Shown: positions 25,500 to 36,200 of the stretch, in pieces
Layout: each line of letters opens with the position of its first letter
Numbering within the stretch: the first letter of the stretch is position 1
Assembly: GCA_013215465.1 (NCBI GenBank)
Contig: JABSOW010000012.1
Coordinates: 62,001-126,000, forward strand
DNA length: 64,000 bases
Direction: 5' to 3'
DNA from: Colwellia sp.
GTDB taxonomy: Bacteria; Pseudomonadota; Gammaproteobacteria; Enterobacterales; Alteromonadaceae
Notes under the pieces: generated by a model
Databases searched by the model: none
Told to the model about the DNA's origin: nothing
The model's input: the letters and a program-made list of their open reading frames with translations, nothing else
Translations under genes and position numbers: made by a program

Positions 25500-27986
25500 T
25501 TACATACTCCAACGAATTGAAGCAGTAAAGCTTCTAGGTTCACCTTTATCGGTATAACCCCATAAAGAACGCTTATACTCTTCGTCCAAAATGTTATTGA
25601 AATTAATACCCAGTACAAGCTGCTCCGTTAGTTCATATCTGGCCATTAAATCAACTAAAGAATAGGCAGGCTGGCTATCAGTATATGGAATATCATCATC
25701 GCTTAAAGAAATGCTATCGTTATAATAAGACTTACTTTGCCAGCGAATACTGCCACCGATAGTGAGCCCTGGTAAGTATTTAGTGAAGTCATAATTAGTG
25801 GTTAATTTAAATAACTCGCTAGGAATGCCGGTATCTCTTGCGTTACCATCTTTGTCTTCGGCCGTATTATGAGTATAACCGCCTGCTATATTCCAGTTGG
25901 GAGTTATTGCCCCTGAAATTTCGATTTCATAACCATCGGTTTTCACGCCATCAATACTCTCATACACCCACTGACCATTAGGTAACTTAGGAAGATCAAC
26001 CCACTCAGCAACATTATCTTTTTGTGATTGATATATTGCCGCTGAAATATTTAATTCATCATCAAAAAAGGCTAACTTCACACCCGCCTCAGTATTGGTG
26101 CCTTCTGTCGGCTCAAGTATTTGACCATCAGCACCGAAATTGGTTACAGGTAAGAAAATTCCTGTATGGCTGGCATAAACTGAAGTGAAATCATTAATGT
26201 CATGGACTATACCTACATAAGGCGTCACTATGTTTTCATCACTGTAGGTTACTGTTTCTTCTACGCCAAGCATATCTTTTGATTCAAAATCCCAGCTACT
26301 CACACGCCCACCCAGCATTAGCTTAGTGGCCTCTCCTAAACTAAATCTCACGGTACCATAAAAGCCAGTTTGTTCTTGACTATCCTTATATATATCATTA
26401 TCAGAATTAGCATCAAAAACTGGTGCAGGCACTAAGTAGTCATTAATATTTACTATCGGCATATCTTCATAAGTACTGTCAATTAAAAATTCATTGCTAC
26501 CATAGTTAAAGCCGACAACTAATTCATGATAGGCGCCGAATAAGGAAAATTCTCCGGTAGTAAAAATATTAAAACTTTCTGTTTCTGATTCACGATCAGA
26601 ATGGCCTGCATCACCAGGACCCCAAGCTCCAACAAAGTTACCGGTTTCTTTATCAACATAGTCACCCAAAGATGCATTTAGTACGTCAATTGCACCATCA
26701 GCATAGCGATACGATGCTTTTATCAGCCAACCATTATCAAAGTAATGTTCAATTTCTGGCATAATACTTGTTTCTTCAACATTCCTATATGCCCATTCTT
26801 GTCCAGTAGAAAATGAAGTGTCTAAGTCGATAGGGGTGCCATCTGTATAAAATGCTGGGTTAGAGTTATAGTTATAGACACCTTGGCTTTTGGAATTTAT
26901 ATGGTCAATAGCTAAACTTACTTTGGTTGAATCTGTGAGATCAGATTCAATAATACCGTAAAGCACACTTTTTTCTTTCCCGTACCTATCGAGAAAATAG
27001 TCGTTTTGCTGATAGGCAGTAACAAATCGTCCGCGAGTATCTCCACTCTCACTTATCGTGCCTGACACATCTAATTCACCGCGATAATTATCCCAACTAC
27101 CAACACTGGCTAACATGGATAAATTAAATTCTTCTGTGGGACGTTTACGAACCATATTCACGGTTGCTGAAGGCTCACCAAGACCACTTAAAATACCTGC
27201 GGCTCCCTTTAAAACTTCAATACGTTGGGCAATGACGGGGTCAATCCCCTGACTAAGTGAGCCAGAATACGCAGAGTTCGCTGTCGTAGTGATCATGCCG
27301 TCAACTTGCACACTCGCATCCAATACAAAACCGCGGACATAAATTAAGTAATCTTCTGAGGCATCACCTACCATGGCTACACCTGGAGTATGCTTAAGTA
27401 CCGATGCCATATCGACAAGCGCTTTATCTTGTATCATTTGCTCGGTAATTATACTCACCGATTGTGGGGTTTCACGTAACGACATTACTAAGCCAGTCGC
27501 ATTATTAAGCTCAGTGGTAGTATAACGACCATGAACCTCAATAGTTTCTACCTCTGCAGCAGCAGAGTTTGTTGCTGCTAACGGATTTGATGCTGTCACT
27601 AACGTTAAGGCATTATTGCCTGAACGCTTTACCAATAGTCCAGTATTTTTAACCAGTTCTGTTAACGCAGTGTCAGCACTATATTGACCATTAAATGCTG
27701 AAACTTGTTCATCTTTAATTAATTCACTTGCAACTAAAATTTGCACTTCCGTTTGAATAGATAACTCAGTAATAGCATTCGCTAAACTACCGGCAGGTAG
27801 TTTAATATTAAAGGTTTGGTTAAATGCTATTTTAGTATCAGCGGCATATGCTGGTGTTAGCGGTATAGCGGTTGTTGATAACAACAGTGCGGTTACAACG
27901 CTTAATGCTACTTTGCTAATTTTTGTTATTGATTTTTTTCTTGAATGTAGATTGGTTAGTTTTCTTGTTAGAACTGCTTTGTCCAT
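25500..27986 (-). CDS. TonB-dependent siderophore receptor with STN signalling domain
   Basis: An outer-membrane receptor of 828 residues. A signal region (to about residue 49, AYAAD) is followed by an STN domain (about 58-125, FNIKLPAGSLANAITELSIQ), which talks to FecR-type anti-sigma factors. Next come the TonB box/plug (about 145-300, TPQSVSIITEQMIQD and ERIEVLKGAAGILSGLGEPS) and a 22-strand barrel. The C-terminus reads GEPRSFTASIRWSM, ending in Met rather than the usual aromatic residue. A Fur-like box lies 28-46 bp upstream of the start. With fecI-fecR it forms a surface-signalling iron system; the siderophore is unknown. Confidence 0.92.
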   Translation of the reverse strand: MDKAVLTRKLTNLHSRKKSITKISKVALSVVTALLLSTTAIPLTPAYAADTKIAFNQTFNIKLPAGSLANAITELSIQTEVQILVASELIKDEQVSAFNGQYSADTALTELVKNTGLLVKRSGNNALTLVTASNPLAATNSAAAEVETIEVHGRYTTTELNNATGLVMSLRETPQSVSIITEQMIQDKALVDMASVLKHTPGVAMVGDASEDYLIYVRGFVLDASVQVDGMITTTANSAYSGSLSQGIDPVIAQRIEVLKGAAGILSGLGEPSATVNMVRKRPTEEFNLSMLASVGSWDNYRGELDVSGTISESGDTRGRFVTAYQQNDYFLDRYGKEKSVLYGIIESDLTDSTKVSLAIDHINSKSQGVYNYNSNPAFYTDGTPIDLDTSFSTGQEWAYRNVEETSIMPEIEHYFDNGWLIKASYRYADGAIDVLNASLGDYVDKETGNFVGAWGPGDAGHSDRESETESFNIFTTGEFSLFGAYHELVVGFNYGSNEFLIDSTYEDMPIVNINDYLVPAPVFDANSDNDIYKDSQEQTGFYGTVRFSLGEATKLMLGGRVSSWDFESKDMLGVEETVTYSDENIVTPYVGIVHDINDFTSVYASHTGIFLPVTNFGADGQILEPTEGTNTEAGVKLAFFDDELNISAAIYQSQKDNVAEWVDLPKLPNGQWVYESIDGVKTDGYEIEISGAITPNWNIAGGYTHNTAEDKDGNARDTGIPSELFKLTTNYDFTKYLPGLTIGGSIRWQSKSYYNDSISLSDDDIPYTDSQPAYSLVDLMARYELTEQLVLGINFNNILDEEYKRSLWGYTDKGEPRSFTASIRWSM

Positions 27987-28013
27987 TAGATATTATTGCC
28001 TTAATGCTTAAAT

Positions 28014-28032
28014 GTTAATGATACTTATTACT
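28014..28032 (-). promoter_or_regulatory. Putative Fur box upstream of siderophore receptor
   Basis: On the plus strand GTTAATGATACTTATTACT matches the 19-bp Fur consensus GATAATGATAATCATTATC at 14 positions. It lies 28-46 bp before the receptor start codon, where Fur would block the promoter under iron-replete conditions. Confidence 0.55.
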
Positions 28033-28173
28033 ATTAATAATTAAGACAATTGTAGGGCGTTAAAACCCGACGAATAATTTTTATATTTTAAAAAATTTTC
28101 TCTCCAGTGAAACTATCGATTGTGATCAGGTGGATTTCGCAATGCAAAGCTTTAACATTAACTTTGCTACAAA

Positions 28174-29334
28174 CTATGGGGTATATGTTGTAAGTTTTGG
28201 CCTTGGTAATCCTAGCACTAGTTCACCATTTTTATTATTAACAACAGTAAGGTTTAAACTGGTAATTAAGGCACTTAACTCCTGATCTAAGCGCTTAATA
28301 AAAAATGTACCTGTTATTTTTTCTTTATACCGATAACCAAGGTTAGCCGTAATATCATAGGCGGTATAACGGTCTATCTCTGCTAATACTTTTTGTAATG
28401 GTGTGTCTTTAAAAATAAGGACACCGCGGTGCCAAGAACCGATGTTATTTGATGCTATTTTTTGTATTTTTCCTATTTTTTTATTTGATGATGTAACCGA
28501 CTCATTCGCCGTTAATATAATGCTATTTTGTGTTGTTGAACAATCAGTTGTTTTTTGTTTTGATGATTGCTGCTCAGGAGATAATGCAACTTTTACCACA
28601 CCTTCAGTGACGGTAATTAACGAGGAGTTATCACTTTGTCGGCGAACAATAAACTCAGTTCCTAATGCCGAAGCGGTACTGTTACCTGTTTTGACGATAA
28701 ACGGTCTTTTCGGATTTTTAGCAACTTTAAAAAAGGCTTCGCCCTTTAGTAATTCTATCTGTCGAACAGAATCGCTAAAACTAATTTTAATGGCCGAGTT
28801 AAAATTTAGATGAACGACTGAGTTATCAGGTAACAGCACTCTATGTTGTGCTTGCCATTGGTTTCTGTATTGTTTTTCTATCACATGTTCAATTTCATTT
28901 TGTGGTAGTGCCGCAATATTTGTTTGGGAGTTAACACTAAATACGTTTGATAAAGTTAAAGCCAAAACTAAACTTGCAGCAATGCTACTAGGCACAAGAT
29001 ATTTAGGCCAGTATTTTTTCTGTGTTATGTTTTTATTATCTGTTGTAATGTCTGCGGTTATATTTGCTGTAGCAGCGATTGGTTTGATATCAGCCATTAA
29101 CTGCCACATCTCTTCTGCAGCTAGCCACGCTTGCTGATGTTGTACTGATTTATTTTGCCACTGCAATAGGTGTAATTCTATTTTTTTCGCCGTTAATGTA
29201 TCAAAAGTGCATGTGTTAAGTTGCGTCAACAAATCTATTGCTTCAAGCTTTAATGCTTTATTTGAAGGTACATTGGATCCCATAGTTGATGGATAATTTT
29301 TTTTTACTTTTAGGTTATGTTCAGGACTTGGCAT
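28174..29334 (-). CDS. fecR: FecR-family anti-sigma / sigma regulator
   Basis: An inner-membrane regulator that receives the signal from the receptor's STN domain and activates its ECF sigma factor. The 386-residue protein has a cytoplasmic DUF4880-type N-terminus (about residues 30-95, VQHQQAWLAAEEMWQLM), one TM helix (about 112-133), the periplasmic FecR domain (about 160-265, VHLNFNSAIKISF, ELLKGEAFFKVAKNPKRPF, TALGTEFIV) and a DUF4974-like C-terminus. It starts two bases after the sigma gene stop, so the pair is an operon. Confidence 0.9.
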   Translation of the reverse strand: MPSPEHNLKVKKNYPSTMGSNVPSNKALKLEAIDLLTQLNTCTFDTLTAKKIELHLLQWQNKSVQHQQAWLAAEEMWQLMADIKPIAATANITADITTDNKNITQKKYWPKYLVPSSIAASLVLALTLSNVFSVNSQTNIAALPQNEIEHVIEKQYRNQWQAQHRVLLPDNSVVHLNFNSAIKISFSDSVRQIELLKGEAFFKVAKNPKRPFIVKTGNSTASALGTEFIVRRQSDNSSLITVTEGVVKVALSPEQQSSKQKTTDCSTTQNSIILTANESVTSSNKKIGKIQKIASNNIGSWHRGVLIFKDTPLQKVLAEIDRYTAYDITANLGYRYKEKITGTFFIKRLDQELSALITSLNLTVVNNKNGELVLGLPRPKLTTYTP

Positions 29335-29336
29335 AA

Positions 29337-29852
29337 CTACTTCTCAATGTTCATATCTATCACGCTAGCATAACAATGCCGAACCGCTTTAGAGAGATTT
29401 TTTTCCACGGTTGTTATATGGATACCTAGTTTCTCGGCTACATCTTTTTGTTTCATACCGTTTATTCGAGTTAAAGTGAAAATTTGTTGGGTAAGTGGCG
29501 GCAACTCCGCTAAGGCATTATTTAGCATGTGTAGTTTTTGAGTATCACCAATCACTCGCTCGGGTGTAATAGTGTTATTTATTTCTCTTGGCTCATTAGC
29601 CGCTTGCCATAAAATTTTACGACGTTGTTCCGCTATTTGATGGTTTATGGCAATATTTTTAGCCGTTTTATATAAATAAGCCCTGATGTTAAGAATGTTA
29701 TTTTGAGGTGATATTTGTTTTTTCATTAAGCTCAAATACACTTCCTGGGTAAGATCTTCTGCGGTATGCTTGCAGTTGGTTCTTTTATTTAAGAATATTT
29801 GGATTTCTTTTTGATAGTTGGTGAAAAGCGCACTAATCGTGAGGGGTTTCAT
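29337..29852 (-). CDS. fecI: FecI-type ECF RNA polymerase sigma factor
   Basis: A 171-residue sigma-70 family ECF factor. Region 2 is at about residues 10-75 (CKHTAEDLTQEVYLSLM) and region 4 at about 110-165 (LPPLTQQIFTLTRINGMKQK, then DVAEKLGIHITTVEKNLSKA). FecI proteins transcribe the neighbouring TonB receptor operon when FecR is activated. A Fur-like box about 45 bp upstream indicates iron repression. The order fecI-fecR-receptor on one strand is canonical. Confidence 0.92.
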   Translation of the reverse strand: MKPLTISALFTNYQKEIQIFLNKRTNCKHTAEDLTQEVYLSLMKKQISPQNNILNIRAYLYKTAKNIAINHQIAEQRRKILWQAANEPREINNTITPERVIGDTQKLHMLNNALAELPPLTQQIFTLTRINGMKQKDVAEKLGIHITTVEKNLSKAVRHCYASVIDMNIEK

Positions 29853-29896
29853 GAATTACGGCTTACTATTCATATTTTATTTGCCAACACCTTACC

Positions 29897-29915
29897 TTAA
29901 ATGAGAATCATTATC
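29897..29915 (-). promoter_or_regulatory. Putative Fur box upstream of fecI
   Basis: TTAAATGAGAATCATTATC (plus strand) reads GATAATGATTCTCATTTAA on the coding strand and matches the Fur consensus at 14 of 19 positions, including the core ATGAGAATCATTATC common in proteobacterial sites. It lies 45-63 bp before the fecI start. Confidence 0.65.
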
Positions 29916-29996
29916 AATACAAGCCTTTGAAATAATATAGTTCTATCACTGTATTTCAAATATACATCTAGTTAAGCTTGAAGTAACAACGAATAG

Positions 29997-32975
29997 TTAA
30001 ACTAACTCAGTATTATGTTGCTTTTGCTGCTGCCATTTTTTAGGGCTCATTTTATATTTTTCACTAAACTTTTTAGAAAAATATGATTGGCTATTAAAGC
30101 CTACCGCATAAGCAACATTGACTAATATTTCATCTTTATAATCTGTTTTTAATAATTCTGCCGCAATAGATAATCGCGAATTTAAAATCAATCTATTTGG
30201 GGTGATACCATGATATTCAGTTAACTGTCGGTGTAATGTGCTACGGCTTAAAAAAAGTAATTTAGCTAAACGCTCAACCGTAAAGTTAGCATCAGACGCG
30301 TGTTGATAAATAAATGCTAGTGCCTTAGCTTTAATATCAGCTTTATCACTTGCTTTAGCATTATTTCTAACAGGTACAACAAAGTTGTTTTTAAGGTTAG
30401 TATCTTGTAATAATTTTTGCTTAAGAATACCCCGTTGTTCAATAATACGTCGCAGCCTAGCCAGTAACTCACTAGGGATAAAAGGCTTAGTTAAATAATC
30501 ATCGGCACCTTGATTGATACCCGAGACTTGCTCAACCTTATCATTTTGAGTGCTTAGTAAAATAATAGGTAGGTGTTTAAGGCTGTCGTTAGCGCGAATT
30601 TTCTGAACAAACTCAAGCCCTGAAACGTTAGGCATCACCACGTCTGATATGATTATGTCGGGCGAATATTGCACACACGCATTATATCCTTGTTCGCCAT
30701 CTTCAGCCGTTAATACTTGATAATTAGCTTCCGTTAACATGTTACTTAAGTAAGTGAGTAACTCTTTATTATCATCTATTAATAGCACTTGGGTTTTATC
30801 TAATAAACAGCTTTCTGCTGCTTCGCCCTGACAAAATTCACTATTTACGGTTGTAATGTTGTTCACATCATCAAAAACAAATAAACTGCTTTCATCTTGT
30901 GTGTAAGCAAGTTGCTGGTTTTCTAGCGGTAACTGTACAACAAATTTTGTGCCTCGTTGTTTATCACTTTCTACAACAACATTACCTTTATACAAATCAA
31001 CCAACTCTTTAACGTAAGACAAACCAATGCCAGAATTTTCATTGTCTTTTCCTGTAGCACCTTTATTTTTATACAAATATTCAAAAATATATTGTTGTTG
31101 CTCTGCGTTAATAAAACTTCCAGAATTAAATAGCTCTACCGTCAAAACGTTATTAACCAAGCGATAGCTTAAGGTGATCTGCCCTTTGTTCGGGGTATGT
31201 TTAAAGGCATTAGACACTAAGTTATTAAAAATACCGTCGAAATGGTGTTGATCAAACCATATCTCGGTATTTTTTGCCGACACTTTATCTAAACTAAAAC
31301 TTATGTTTTTGTTGTTTGCTAAAAATGCATAGTTATTAACTATTTTTTCGAGTGATAAGTCTATATTTACCTGACTGTTTACGGGCGTGAAGCCATATTG
31401 ATTATGCCGAACTAGATCTAGCATTGCATTAACCAGTGTTAACATTTTCAAGGTGTTTCGTTCTATTAGAGCCAAAGTACTGTCAAATGCTTCACCCAAT
31501 TTACCATACTTTCCTTGTCTAATTTCAGATAAGGGGGCAATAGCTAAGGTAAGTGGCGAACGAAATTCATGGGTCATTTGCGCAAAAAATTTATCTCGTA
31601 TTTCTTGTAACTTTTTCAATTCAATATTACGTTGCGCTAATTCATAAGTACGTAATTTTACTTCAGTTTCCAATTGGCTAGAGTATTGGCTTTTTAACTC
31701 TAAGGTTTGTGTCACCAAGGTTAATTTTTCGGCTTGTGCTTGTTGTTTATCAAATTCAGCTTGGCGAATAAAAGAAGCTAAAGCGAGTGACAGAAAAATC
31801 ATTTCTACCATAGTAAAAACATGAAACGCTTTTTGTTCAAGCCAACGATAAACTTTATACGTTTCGGGCGAGCTTATATACTCTTCTAATGGCCATATTT
31901 CCATCGATAAATGCACCAGAGAGCCCGCCACAATAAAAATGAATGATATGCTAAAAAACAACGCGCCTGGTAACTTAGCCTTACAATGTACTTTATACGC
32001 GGTAATGGCTAACAAAGCGGTGGCGGTTAATTGGCTATAAAGTAAAAGTGTATTAATTGAATCAAAAGAGGTAAAAACCATCAATACACTTATTGGGCAT
32101 AACCATTGAGCCACTTTGAAAAACTTATCCATTCGAGGGTATACCGACGATAAGTTAAGAATATTCCTGCCAAATAAAACCAGAAACAAATAAGCAAAAC
32201 TTGGCGAAGCCGACATCAGAAAAACGTTGGTTGAAGTAGAGAAATTAACAATGCCGGTATAGCCAAAGCCTGTAGCGACATAATCTAATGAAAAAAGAGC
32301 CGCTAAATAGCCACAATAATAAACATAAGGCTTATAACCCACATATAAATACAAAACAAAGTTATATAAAAACATAGCGAGAATAAAACCAAAAACAAGG
32401 GCAATAAAAGCGGTATCGGCATATTTTTCGGCATCATATTGTTGAAAGGTTTGCAATGTTACATGCACATTATAAACGTTATAAGAAGTACCTTGCGGGC
32501 GAATAAATAGTAAAAATTCTGCGGCTGTATTTTCTATATTAAGAGTAAATGCGGTGTCAGTATCCACTAATTGAGTATGTTTTTTTTCAGGGCTATTGCC
32601 TCTATAAAAGTGCTTTTTCGTAATACGGCCATTTTGCTGTTTGAGAAAAAGGATTGAATTACCTAAATGGCTATAATGTAGCTTTAGTATTAGAGTTTTA
32701 GGAGCGTTTTGCTGAACGGAAATTTTTCCTTTCAGCCAATAACCATAGCTATTACTATCAAGCATGACCGAATTAGCTTTATTTTGTATAAAAGCATTTT
32801 CTAATTGAAACAGCGTTATGGCATTTTCTTTCGTTACTGTAGTCACTTTTTGGGGTGCATAAACACTAATGTGATGATTGATTTCTGCGCGTTGAAAGCG
32901 TTCATCAATAACAACTTGCGTATGCCCTAGCTGAGCAACCATCATCATGCCTAAAAACAATAATCCCTTTAACAC
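29997..32975 (-). CDS. Hybrid sensor kinase: 7TMR-DISM, HisKA/HATPase, REC and AraC HTH in one chain
   Basis: A 992-residue one-protein phosphorelay. Order: signal peptide (1-19), periplasmic 7TMR-DISM extracellular domain (about 40-165), a seven-helix 7TM block (about 185-400), coiled coil, HisKA with the phospho-acceptor in QMTHEFRSPL, HATPase (NENSGIGLSYVKELVDLY), receiver (VLLIDDNKELL, DIIISDVVMPN, LTKPF) and an AraC DNA-binding domain (FTVERLAKLLFLSRSTLHRQ, AYAVGFNSQSYFSKKFSEKY). The GTG start at 32975 is fixed by a perfect AAGGAGG five bases upstream. Extracellular carbohydrate sensing is typical of such chimeras. It is divergent from the PEP-CTERM gene. Confidence 0.92.
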   Translation of the reverse strand: MLKGLLFLGMMMVAQLGHTQVVIDERFQRAEINHHISVYAPQKVTTVTKENAITLFQLENAFIQNKANSVMLDSNSYGYWLKGKISVQQNAPKTLILKLHYSHLGNSILFLKQQNGRITKKHFYRGNSPEKKHTQLVDTDTAFTLNIENTAAEFLLFIRPQGTSYNVYNVHVTLQTFQQYDAEKYADTAFIALVFGFILAMFLYNFVLYLYVGYKPYVYYCGYLAALFSLDYVATGFGYTGIVNFSTSTNVFLMSASPSFAYLFLVLFGRNILNLSSVYPRMDKFFKVAQWLCPISVLMVFTSFDSINTLLLYSQLTATALLAITAYKVHCKAKLPGALFFSISFIFIVAGSLVHLSMEIWPLEEYISSPETYKVYRWLEQKAFHVFTMVEMIFLSLALASFIRQAEFDKQQAQAEKLTLVTQTLELKSQYSSQLETEVKLRTYELAQRNIELKKLQEIRDKFFAQMTHEFRSPLTLAIAPLSEIRQGKYGKLGEAFDSTLALIERNTLKMLTLVNAMLDLVRHNQYGFTPVNSQVNIDLSLEKIVNNYAFLANNKNISFSLDKVSAKNTEIWFDQHHFDGIFNNLVSNAFKHTPNKGQITLSYRLVNNVLTVELFNSGSFINAEQQQYIFEYLYKNKGATGKDNENSGIGLSYVKELVDLYKGNVVVESDKQRGTKFVVQLPLENQQLAYTQDESSLFVFDDVNNITTVNSEFCQGEAAESCLLDKTQVLLIDDNKELLTYLSNMLTEANYQVLTAEDGEQGYNACVQYSPDIIISDVVMPNVSGLEFVQKIRANDSLKHLPIILLSTQNDKVEQVSGINQGADDYLTKPFIPSELLARLRRIIEQRGILKQKLLQDTNLKNNFVVPVRNNAKASDKADIKAKALAFIYQHASDANFTVERLAKLLFLSRSTLHRQLTEYHGITPNRLILNSRLSIAAELLKTDYKDEILVNVAYAVGFNSQSYFSKKFSEKYKMSPKKWQQQKQHNTELV

Positions 32976-33124
32976 AACGTCCTCCTTTTCAATGATGATA
33001 AAAATGCTGACAAAATATAGTTATGTTTTAATTTACCCATTCTATCGTGTTGTTCATAGACAGCACAACTCATAAAAACACTTAAAAATCATAAAATTAA
33101 ATAACTTTACTCATCTAACCTATA

Positions 33125-33159
33125 TGCGACAAATGAGTCATAAAGTTGCGACAAATGTG
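33125..33159 (+). promoter_or_regulatory. Tandem direct repeat, candidate AraC-response-regulator site
   Basis: TGCGACAAATGAG (33125-33137) and TGCGACAAATGTG (33147-33159) differ at one base and are spaced 22 bp start to start, two helical turns. They lie between the hybrid AraC regulator and the PEP-CTERM gene, about 90 bp before the latter's start. AraC-type regulators bind such tandem repeats, so direct control by the neighbouring regulator is inferred. Confidence 0.55.
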
Positions 33160-33248
33160 ATATTTATTATTGAAAAACCCTAATAAAATATTGCTCATAT
33201 TAATACATGTTTTCAAAATAATAACTACATTATTAAAGGATTAATCAC

Positions 33249-36200
33249 ATGACGGCTACCTCGTTCAAGAAAAACAAAATTGCTTGTGCGTTATATTCTG
33301 CTTTAGCGATATTGGTACCAGTATCAGGCTTAATAGCTTCAAATTCAGTATGGGCTGAAAAAACGACCATAGAGTACACCTCAGAAACACAAAGTTTATG
33401 GCACAAATTTGATGACAATGGTGAGGTTGTTTCAAATCTAGATATATCCGCAGAACTATTTAATCTTAATTGGAATAAACAATTTAAGGTCGGCGGTATT
33501 GCTGATTTAGGACTGTTCGGTGATTGGGGAGCTAAAGTGTGGGGGGGAACCTCGGGTGAGATTTCAACAAAATATACCGCGGGGTTTAATGGTGGTGAAT
33601 TTAGTTTAACATCGCCTGTTGACGTTGAAATTTTTCTACCAACAGAAATTAATAAAGGCTTTACCTACTCGGTTGCTACTAGCGCAATTTTTGATAGTGA
33701 TGCAGGTATTACCGTAGTGAACCCAAAATCGGCTTATTTTAAACTCGATATGAACACCAGCATACAAGGCAGCCTTAGTGCTAAAGCTTGTGCTGCCAGT
33801 CAATGTGTTGGTGGTAATATAGTTAATTTAAATGTTAGCAAGTCGTCTAATATAATGGACCTAACGGCAGGTACCGATAGTGAATTAAGTATTCCGATAT
33901 ATGGCCTTACTAAAGAAAAATTAGCTAAATCGGCAACGGGTACGGCTTTGGAGTTTGGTGATGGGGCAATAAAACTAACTTTTGGTACACCAAGTTTTAG
34001 GTCGGAAATTATAGAAGATATTGTTAATTCACGAAGAGATAAAAATCAAAAGGCAACAGGCACTTTTACTAGCAGTATTATAGATCCGTTAGACACCCCT
34101 TTTATTGAGCTAGAAATTGATTTAGATAACATTATTACTAAAGCTTCTGGTGGAACTATCAGGTTTAAGGGCGGCTCACCTATACCCGGTTTAACAGCTA
34201 AGTTCGATCTACTAGACGTTGATCTTGTTACGGCAATGGCTTTTACCCAAGACTTAAAAGTTGAATCGAAAGTAGTCGCAGTACTTACCGCCTCTGAAAT
34301 GGTGCTAAACCCAGCTTACGATCCAAATAAACCTACCGACTTTAGCAACCCTGACAACCCTAATCCTATGTATATAAGTAATGACCGTTTTAAAAATTAC
34401 GAATTTATCGCAGGGGAAGAAATAAAGTTATTAATACCCGAAGGTCAATATAGCCATTTAAATTTTTCGACTAAATACCAGTTGGTAAATAGCATTACCA
34501 GCAGCGCAGGATTATTATTTTCTAGCTCGATAGAGGTTAACGCACTAAGTTATACCGTTGATGCTTTTGGAATTAAAAAGAAGGGAAAACCGGTATTTAA
34601 AGCGGATGAAAATTTACTTGAAACACCTGCCGAATTGCACTCGAAAAGTTGGACATTAATGTCTGATGAAGTAACCGAAAATCAAACTGCAGCCTCCACT
34701 ATAGTCGCTAAGGTTAATTCCATAACACCGAAAGATTTATTTCTGATGGAGGATAAAACGTTCAATGAAGATTACGTAAACTATGACCCAATAAGCATTT
34801 TTCCCAGCATCGGTAGTTCCGGAGTAACCGTCACTAATAACGCGACGATGAAAAATTACGAACAAATATATGTTGGAGGAGCCGGTGCTGAATTTATTAA
34901 TAATGGCCACATAGAAGGCCTTGCTTATAATCGTACTCAAGAGCAATTAAGGTATAACTCATTACAAGCAAGAGCCGGTGGGAAAATTATTAATAATGGC
35001 GTTATTCAGTTAAAAGTAGCTAATGCTGAAATACGTATAGAAAGAGATGGCGAATTATTTAATTCTCACCTCGGTTCAATATGGGCTACCGCTAAAGATA
35101 GTAAAGTTATTAATAACGGCGGCAAGTTCACTAACGATGGATATATGTTAGTTAATAACCTAGATAATCGTGAGAACTCTGAATTTATCAACGGCAGGCT
35201 TTTACTCATCGATAATAGCTTTAAAAATAGTGGTAACTTCACTAATACTAAGGCGAAATGGATTTCGGGTTACACAGAGCAGTCAACTCCTATTTATACC
35301 ACTACAAATGGCCTAGTAGATATTATTGGTGAAAGTATTAACTATGCTTCAGGTGTAATCACGAACGAAGAGAAATTTAAAATTGATGGTGCTTTTGTCA
35401 ATAAAGGCGTAGTTATAAATAAGAAAAGCATGGAAACGTTGCAAACCTTTACTAATCATAATTTAGTAACCAACCAAGGTATGTTTATTAATAAAGCGCA
35501 AGCTAATTTAATCAACGAAGGTGAATACCGCAATAAATCAGGCGGCACGTTACATAACCAAGGCACATTAACTAATCATGTTTATTTAGTTAACGAGCAA
35601 GGAAGCACAATCAAAAATGACGGTGTTATGACTAATCAATCGCTCAATAACACCGCGGCGATTATTGAAAATAGCGGCACTTTTAACATTAATGAAACCG
35701 GATATGTTGAAAATGCCACCGCCGATGCGTTATTACAAAATAAAAGTACCGGTAATATTTTATTAGCAGGTCAGCTAGTAAATAAAGGTAACATTGAAAA
35801 TGATGGCGTTATTGATATAACAGATACCGGAAGCTTGTTCAACGAGGGTAAGTACTTTGGCAACGGCAGTACTGAGAATGCTGGCACCCTTATAAATTAT
35901 GGCGAATTTGAGCAAGAAAATAGCGACTTCATTAATAAAGAGAAAGCAACATTAGCAAATCTTTATGGCGGCGATTTTCGAACTCGTAATATGGACAACC
36001 AAGGGGAAATAATCAATAGAGGCTTAATGTCGACCAATAACTTTAATAACTCGTCTGATGGCAGCATGCTAAATATGAATGCCTTAACGATAAAAGGTCA
36101 ATTTAATAATAACGGTGATTTTAGTAATAAAGATATAATTTCCTTAAACGGCCTTGAAGCAGAAAAAGCCGGCAATTCTATTGTATTACCTAGCGCGGTA

